A program made the translations under genes and the position numbers. This document shows positions 23,089 through 28,192 of a stretch of DNA of 30,783 nt, in pieces. Where the stretch lies: positions 1 to 30,783 of IMG/VR virus record IMGVR_UViG_3300028393_000244. The stretch is one strand, 5' to 3'. The notes beneath the pieces are model-generated. The model had not been told where the DNA came from, ran no database searches, and saw nothing but the letters and a program-made list of their open reading frames with translations. The first letter of the stretch is position 1, and each line of letters opens with the position of its first letter. The stretch comes from a virus.

Positions 23089-23925
23089 ATGCAAAATTTA
23101 CCAATCTATTTATACTCCAACACACTCGATGTCATACTAGATTTGGACGTTACTACACGGGGAGTTAATCAAGTTATGTACCAACGCGATCTAAAAATAC
23201 AAAAAGGTATCAAGAATAAAGTAAGAATACAATTCAAGAATAGCGATCAGAAAAGAATCAATATCAGCAATACCGCAACCTATGTTTTTAGCATGTTTGA
23301 TGCTATAAATCAAAGATTACTGTTACAAAAAAATCTTGACGTAATCGATGATGGATCGACATTGAATCTTCGCGGAGTGGCAGAATTAACACTGGCCGAA
23401 AGCGACACTATTGACCTGGACAAATCCAGTTATCAATACGCTGTAACATATCAAGATCCTGCCGATGGTACTAGTTTACCTGCTTATGTTAATACATATT
23501 ACGGTATGGCAGGAACTGTTATATTGAACGAAGATATATATCCTACACTACAACCTAGCCAAGAAATAGTGTCTTTTTTAAAGACATTTGATGGTACAAG
23601 ATATATACATCCTGGCGGCAATATCTATGCTTATCCAGAATATAACAGTAATTCAGCATTACACACAGTGGCCCTGTATATGACTCAATTTCGAGGTGAG
23701 GTGATTATAGAAGGTACACTATATAATACACCGGCAACTTTTAATAGATACGCCACGATAGAAACCAGAACATATTCAGGATTTAGTGGTATTGATTATG
23801 TGAATTTTAATGGTATTTTCAGTTATATCAAAATAACTTATATTCCGGCTAGGGCGCCAGCCGAAAGCCAAAATGACAATCCTAATTTCTTCGGATCATT
23901 TGACAAGGCACTATATAGATGTTAA
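23089..23925 (+). CDS. Predicted virion protein with beta-rich N-terminal domain (BppU-like)
   Basis: 278 residues starting at ATG 23089 next to a late promoter. The N-terminal part (PIYLYSNTLDVILDLDVTTR, IKNKVRIQFKNSDQKRINIS, ATYVFSMFDAINQRLLLQK) has the immunoglobulin-like pattern of baseplate upper (BppU-type) N-terminal domains. Later blocks are GVAELTLAESDTIDLD and YVNTYYGMAGTVIL. This suggests a tail-fibre adaptor or baseplate decoration. I recall similar proteins in marine phages without a fixed name. It is a late-type gene directly followed, after 9 bases, by primase, which is unusual. Confidence 0.6.
   Translation: MQNLPIYLYSNTLDVILDLDVTTRGVNQVMYQRDLKIQKGIKNKVRIQFKNSDQKRINISNTATYVFSMFDAINQRLLLQKNLDVIDDGSTLNLRGVAELTLAESDTIDLDKSSYQYAVTYQDPADGTSLPAYVNTYYGMAGTVILNEDIYPTLQPSQEIVSFLKTFDGTRYIHPGGNIYAYPEYNSNSALHTVALYMTQFRGEVIIEGTLYNTPATFNRYATIETRTYSGFSGIDYVNFNGIFSYIKITYIPARAPAESQNDNPNFFGSFDKALYRC
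23107..23114 (-). promoter_or_regulatory. Possible late promoter TATAAATA for the antisense conserved gene
   Basis: A perfect T4 late box on the minus strand. Transcription would start near 23101 and give a 33-base leader before the ATG at 23067. It lies inside the first codons of the divergent gene, so the match could be chance. Confidence 0.4.
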
Positions 23926-23934
23926 AATTAGCAG

Positions 23935-24942
23935 ATGAACGAAATACAGTCTGCTGTTTTAGCTCTCCTACCACCATCTAGGAAGCAGACTCCTAGCGGC
24001 TGGATTTCGTTTAATTCGGCCTGTTGTCATAATCGAGGCGAAAAAAGAGATACTAGAAAACGTGGAGGAATAATGACCACACCTGAAGGTGGGTGGAGTT
24101 ATCATTGTTTCAATTGCGGATTCAAAGCCGGCTGGAGTCCTGGTAAACTGCTCAGTAAAAATACCAAAGATCTATTCCGTTGGTTGGGCATGAGCGATAC
24201 TGACATAGGCAAACTGAATCTAGTAAGTCTAAAACTCAAAGACGATCAACCAGTATTCAAAAAGCCATTAAACTTTACGTTAGAAGAACGACCTTTACCA
24301 GAAGGCGCCATGCTGCTCAAAGAGTGGGCATTGGCGGTTTGGCGTCCTGGCCAAGATGCAGACATGGTTCAAGTGTTTGAATACCTTGTCAGCAGAGGCA
24401 TGGATTTAGATTGGTATGATTGGATGTGGACACCTGCTGCTGGATACAAGGATCGATTACTTATACCTTTCTATCACGATGGTCGGATAGTCGGCTATAC
24501 CGGTCGTAAGATAACAGATGGCAAACCAAAATATCTAACAGATGCTCAACCGGGTTATGTGTTCAATATAGATCGGCAGACTGCTGATAGAAAATATGTA
24601 ATAGTTGTAGAAGGCCAGTTTGATGCTATAGCAGTTGATGGCTGTGCCATAATGCATAACGAACCTAACGAAACACAGATCATGCGTATAAACTCATTGG
24701 GTCGTGAAGTTATCGTTGTACCAGATAGAGATCGTGCTGGTGCCAAAATGCTCAAAGCAGCAACCGATCATAATTGGTCAGTGAGCTTACCTCCGTGGGA
24801 AGATGATGTCAAGGATGTGGCAGACGCTGTGAAAAGATATGGACGATTGTATACGCTATCCACGATATTACACTATCGTGTGTCAGGCGAGATAAATTTA
24901 CATCTAATGAAGAAAAAACTTGAAAGTATAACTGATGAATAA
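23935..24942 (+). CDS. 61: DNA primase gp61
   Basis: 335 residues (T4 gp61 is 342). It makes RNA primers on the lagging strand with helicase gp41. The N-terminal zinc module shows SACCHNRGEKR (C30/C31/H32) and YHCFNCGF (C58, C61). The TOPRIM domain has YVIVVEGQFDAIAVDG (E226) and the metal-binding VVPDRDRAGAKM about 40 residues later. LLIPFYHDGRIVGYTGRKI is also typical of DnaG-type primases. It overlaps gp41 by 8 bases (the ATG at 24935 lies inside its end), consistent with coupled production of the primosome. Confidence 0.93.
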   Translation: MNEIQSAVLALLPPSRKQTPSGWISFNSACCHNRGEKRDTRKRGGIMTTPEGGWSYHCFNCGFKAGWSPGKLLSKNTKDLFRWLGMSDTDIGKLNLVSLKLKDDQPVFKKPLNFTLEERPLPEGAMLLKEWALAVWRPGQDADMVQVFEYLVSRGMDLDWYDWMWTPAAGYKDRLLIPFYHDGRIVGYTGRKITDGKPKYLTDAQPGYVFNIDRQTADRKYVIVVEGQFDAIAVDGCAIMHNEPNETQIMRINSLGREVIVVPDRDRAGAKMLKAATDHNWSVSLPPWEDDVKDVADAVKRYGRLYTLSTILHYRVSGEINLHLMKKKLESITDE

Positions 24943-26413
24943 AAAAGCACCCAAACCCAATTACGATTACTCGATGCAGAAATTGTATCTAGAGATGTTT
25001 CTCTCTGATTCCGAAACATTTATTAGATGTCAAAATATATTTGATCCATTGAACTTTGATCAACGACTACAAACAGCAGCAGAATTTATCAACAAATATG
25101 TTGACGAATACAAAGTCATGCCCGAAGCCAATATCGTAAATGTTTCTACAAAGAGCGACTTCCAGCCAGCAGCATTGCCAAAAGAAAACTACGAATGGCT
25201 CATGGACGAATTTGAAAACTTTAGCAGACACAAAGGATTGGAAAGAGCCATTATCGAATCCAGTGATTTGTTGGAAGCAGGGGATTACGGTCCAGTAGAA
25301 AAACTAATCAAGGATGCTATCCAGATCAGTTTGAACAAGGACATGGGCACTGACTATTTTGAAGATCCGCGTGGCAGACTCGAAGCACTCAAAGACGGAA
25401 ATGGACAAGTTAGTACAGGCTGGCCCACAGTTGATAAGAAATTGTATGGTGGATTTAACCGTGGTGAACTCAACATTTTCTGTGCTGGATCGGGCGGTGG
25501 TAAGAGTTTGTTCTTGGCCAATCTAGGTGTGAACTGGGCACTGGCCGGACTCAACGTATTGTATCTGACTTTTGAATTGAGTGAGCGTTTGGTCAGTATG
25601 AGGCTTGATAGTATGACCACTGGTATTGCCACAAGAGAGATTTTTAAAAATATCGACGATGTAGAATTAAAAGTCAAAATGATCGGAAAGAAGGCAGGAA
25701 ACATACAAGTCAAGTATATGCCCAGCGGCAAAAATTGCAACGATATTAGAGCCTATTTGAAGGAATATCAGGTCAAAAAAGGTGTGAAACCTGACGTTTT
25801 GTTAATAGATTACCTGGATTTGATGATGCCTTTATCTGTGAAGGTCAGTCCTAGTGATCTGTTCGTAAAAGACAAATATGTGTCAGAAGAGATCAGAAAT
25901 CTAGCAATGGAGACACAATGTGTTACTGTAACTGCTAGTCAATTGAATCGTAGTGCTGTTGAAGAAATTGAGTTTGATCACAGTCATATTTCGGGCGGTT
26001 TGAGTAAAATCATGACGGCAGATAATGTCATAGGTATCTTTACCAGCAGGGCTATGAAAGATCACGGACGCTATCAAATACAGTTTATGAAAACTCGTAG
26101 CAGCAGCGGAGTAGGACAAAAGGTCGAGCTGGAATTCAATCTTGATACATTGAGAATCACTGATTTAGGCAACGAAGGTGAAGTTGAAAATATCACACAG
26201 AACAAGTCCAGCAGTGGTACTAGTTCAGTTATGCAAGCATTTAAGAGAACCAGTGTAGTCAGCACCAGTACAGACGACGAAGGATTGCGTGGCAATAAAT
26301 GGGAAAGAGCCACACCCAAAGAAGGATGGAGTTTGGAGAAACCTAATCCAGTGAAAACTGGTGCTCCATTGATCCGGAATATGTTGAATAATCTCAATCC
26401 AGAAAAGGATTAA
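24935..26413 (+). CDS. 41: Replicative DNA helicase gp41 (DnaB-like)
   Basis: 492 residues (T4 gp41 is 475). A hexameric 5'-3' helicase at the fork. The N-terminal helical domain (about 1-150) contacts primase. The RecA-like domain has GWPTVDKKLYGGFNRGELNI, Walker A GSGGGKS at 185-191, LYLTFELSERLVSMRLDS (catalytic Glu strand), Walker B VLLIDYLDLM, and TASQLNRSAVE with the sensor Gln. FMKTRSSSG near the end of the core is the arginine-finger region. The C-terminal 70 residues are Ser/Lys-rich and probably flexible. Its stop overlaps the stop of the convergent YqgE-like gene by 4 bases. Confidence 0.95.
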   Translation: MNKKAPKPNYDYSMQKLYLEMFLSDSETFIRCQNIFDPLNFDQRLQTAAEFINKYVDEYKVMPEANIVNVSTKSDFQPAALPKENYEWLMDEFENFSRHKGLERAIIESSDLLEAGDYGPVEKLIKDAIQISLNKDMGTDYFEDPRGRLEALKDGNGQVSTGWPTVDKKLYGGFNRGELNIFCAGSGGGKSLFLANLGVNWALAGLNVLYLTFELSERLVSMRLDSMTTGIATREIFKNIDDVELKVKMIGKKAGNIQVKYMPSGKNCNDIRAYLKEYQVKKGVKPDVLLIDYLDLMMPLSVKVSPSDLFVKDKYVSEEIRNLAMETQCVTVTASQLNRSAVEEIEFDHSHISGGLSKIMTADNVIGIFTSRAMKDHGRYQIQFMKTRSSSGVGQKVELEFNLDTLRITDLGNEGEVENITQNKSSSGTSSVMQAFKRTSVVSTSTDDEGLRGNKWERATPKEGWSLEKPNPVKTGAPLIRNMLNNLNPEKD

Positions 26414-26964
26414 AACCAATTTTCTACGCGAAATTGTGCTGCTTCATCTATGGCGCCGCGCCATTGATCTGTGCCATCTGATCCAAAAACATTCTCCAGT
26501 GTGGCAGGAACTATTTCCCATTTGTAAGAATCTTCTTGGTATTTTGGATCCAATTGCTGATCTAATTTACCATCACTCCAGGCACAAAATCCAGCACATG
26601 CCCTAAAGTATTTGGGACCCTCTCCTTGTACCAGGGCTGCTATCACACCAATGTCATTGGTAACAGATATTTCATCTGTTAATGATACTGTGCTGAGTCC
26701 TTTCCAATCGGACGAATGTACAACATGTATTTTGTTTTGACTGACATTGCCACCATAATATAGTGGATCATCTGCTAGATATTGTAGATTGATACGTTCA
26801 GCAATGGTTCTTAGATTCAGTTGATCCACAGCATTATTAACTTGTAATGCTATGGCATTTTGCGGAGTATGCGTCACCAGTAGTAAAACACTTTTGGCCA
26901 ATTCGTCTCTGGGATTGTTAGGATTGGCTACTAGCAAATGTCCAAGGTATCTTTTCTTTGTCAT
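26410..26964 (-). CDS. YqgE/AlgH family protein (DUF179, UPF0301)
   Basis: 184 residues covering the whole YqgE/AlgH family length (E. coli YqgE is 187). Family blocks: GHLLVANP at the start, then KSVLLLVTHTPQNAIALQVNN (E. coli: [22 protein letters not shown]), PLYYGGNVSQNKIHVVHSSD (E. coli: [20 protein letters not shown]), a catalytic-free sheet SVTNDIGVIAAL, and FCAWSDGKLDQQL (E. coli: YASWEKGQLEQEI). The cellular role of the family is poorly defined; AlgH is linked to regulation in Pseudomonas. Finding it in a phage is unusual. It is divergent from the nucleotidyltransferase gene and has a GGTAAATA box 9 bases upstream of its ATG. Confidence 0.82.
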   Translation of the reverse strand: MTKKRYLGHLLVANPNNPRDELAKSVLLLVTHTPQNAIALQVNNAVDQLNLRTIAERINLQYLADDPLYYGGNVSQNKIHVVHSSDWKGLSTVSLTDEISVTNDIGVIAALVQGEGPKYFRACAGFCAWSDGKLDQQLDPKYQEDSYKWEIVPATLENVFGSDGTDQWRGAIDEAAQFRVENWF

Positions 26965-26973
26965 ACGTAGAAA

Positions 26974-26981
26974 TATTTACC
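26974..26981 (-). promoter_or_regulatory. Possible late promoter GGTAAATA for the YqgE-like gene
   Basis: Minus-strand GGTAAATA, one mismatch from NATAAATA. The predicted start near 26968 gives a 4-base leader before the ATG at 26964. Paired back-to-back with the plus-strand TATAAATA at 26983. Confidence 0.4.
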
Positions 26982-26982
26982 G

Positions 26983-26990
26983 TATAAATA
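26983..26990 (+). promoter_or_regulatory. Late promoter TATAAATA (perfect T4 consensus)
   Basis: Exact TATAAATA. T4 spacing puts the transcript start at 26996, two bases before the ATG at 26998. No Shine-Dalgarno in the intergenic 33 bases. Confidence 0.72.
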
Positions 26991-26997
26991 CTCTATT

Positions 26998-27687
26998 ATG
27001 ATAGCAAATGAATTCGCAGATCCGATAGAGTTACACAGTGATTTAAATCCTAAACTATGGACAGGAGATGATCTGAAACCAGAAGTACGTCAAGGACTGT
27101 TAAGAATAGCCCAGGATTTTAAAGATTATATCGATGTACCTTTCCAGGTGGTAGATGTACAGGTTGCTGGAGGAAATGCCAATTATACCTATACAGAACA
27201 CAGCGATCTTGATTTACATTTGATAGCAGATTTTTCCAGTATCGCCTGCGACAGAGAAGTAGCAGAGTTATTTGACAGCAAGAGATTGCTGTATAAAGAA
27301 CGTTATGATGTCAAGATAAATGGAATTCCTGTAGAATTATATGTAGAAAATCTAGATCATCCAGCAGTTAGCAGCAGTTACAGCATATTGAAAAACCAGT
27401 GGATTAGAAAACCAGAGAAAACGGTAGCAGAAATAGACCGAGCAGAATTAGAGCGCATGGTTGATATTTGGCACACTGTCATCCAACATGCTATTCAAAC
27501 TGCTGATATGCCCAGTCTACAACGAGTTTTGAAAATGTTGAGACAATATAGAAAATTAGGACTGGCCAAACAGGGAGAATTCAGTGTTGCCAATCTTGTT
27601 TATAAAAGCCTACGCAACGACGATACTCTTAAAGGCTTGACCAAACTGCTGGATCGATTACACGATCGTGAACTGAGTATAGGTTAG
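26998..27687 (+). CDS. Nucleotidyltransferase-fold protein
   Basis: 229 residues. The pol-beta-type nucleotidyltransferase signature is complete: VAGGNANYTYTEHSDLDLHLI with G58-G59, D70 and D72, and the third carboxylate in IPVELYV (E113). The C-terminal half is helical (about 145-229, HTVIQHAIQTADMPSLQRVL, VANLVYKSLRNDDTL), like the helical partner of many stand-alone transferases. What it transfers (AMP, other NMP) and onto what cannot be read; candidates are a protein, tRNA or small molecule. It begins at a perfect late promoter, so it acts late or is packaged. Its stop overlaps that of the convergent GNAT-like gene by 4 bases. Confidence 0.72.
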   Translation: MIANEFADPIELHSDLNPKLWTGDDLKPEVRQGLLRIAQDFKDYIDVPFQVVDVQVAGGNANYTYTEHSDLDLHLIADFSSIACDREVAELFDSKRLLYKERYDVKINGIPVELYVENLDHPAVSSSYSILKNQWIRKPEKTVAEIDRAELERMVDIWHTVIQHAIQTADMPSLQRVLKMLRQYRKLGLAKQGEFSVANLVYKSLRNDDTLKGLTKLLDRLHDRELSIG

Positions 27688-28127
27688 GGATAAAGATAGT
27701 TAACAGTTTCGGGATTTATCCTAAAAACCTCAGCACCATTCCTTAGATGGAATATCCTGGCCATGTCAGTTGGTGGACTCAAAGTTACAAATTCCGTGAT
27801 ATTCTTTCTGTTACGATTAATCCAGGTGCGTGCCTGTAGTATCAATTTCCTACCGGCTCCAGGGCGATAACTCCAGATAGTGTAGAATACTGCCACATGG
27901 GTATCTTCATCGGGTTTGGCTGCTAGTTCCAAAACATCACCGGGTATCTTGGATCTGTAAGCCACACATACAACTGCCTCGGGTTCCAGTGTTTGTTCAT
28001 GTTGTAATACAAATATTTCGGTTGTGTCCGAAACTCTAAATTCTGCTGGAATTTCTGGGCGAACAGGATCGTCTGCTAATAGATTTAGCAAAGGATCGGT
28101 TAATGCTTGTATTATGTGTAAAGGCAT
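27684..28127 (-). CDS. GNAT-like acetyltransferase
   Basis: 147 residues with the order of a GNAT fold: EIFVLQHEQ..AVVCVAYRSK (strands 2-3), THVAVFYTIWSYRPGAGRKLILQA with the acetyl-CoA loop RPGAGR at 88-93 (the R/QxxGxG/A motif), and EFVTLSPPTDMARIFHLRNGAEVFRI (strands 5-6 with the usual FxxxNGA). It is shorter than many GNATs at the N-terminus. The substrate is unknown. It lies between the nucleotidyltransferase gene and the large fibre gene; a 7-bp inverted repeat (28128-28134/28146-28152) sits directly before its ATG. I recall similar predicted acyltransferases in marine T4-like phages. Confidence 0.6.
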   Translation of the reverse strand: MPLHIIQALTDPLLNLLADDPVRPEIPAEFRVSDTTEIFVLQHEQTLEPEAVVCVAYRSKIPGDVLELAAKPDEDTHVAVFYTIWSYRPGAGRKLILQARTWINRNRKNITEFVTLSPPTDMARIFHLRNGAEVFRINPETVNYLYP

Positions 28128-28192
28128 AGTAAGGCTTGATAATAACCTTACTTATGACTTTTATCAAAATATACCCAGTTAATGAGAATTTA

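Noticed and set aside
28128-28152. Inverted repeat AGTAAGG...CCTTACT between the GNAT-like and fibre genes
   Set aside because: Only 7 bp with an 11-base loop and no T run on either strand; not convincing as a terminator, at most a weak operator.
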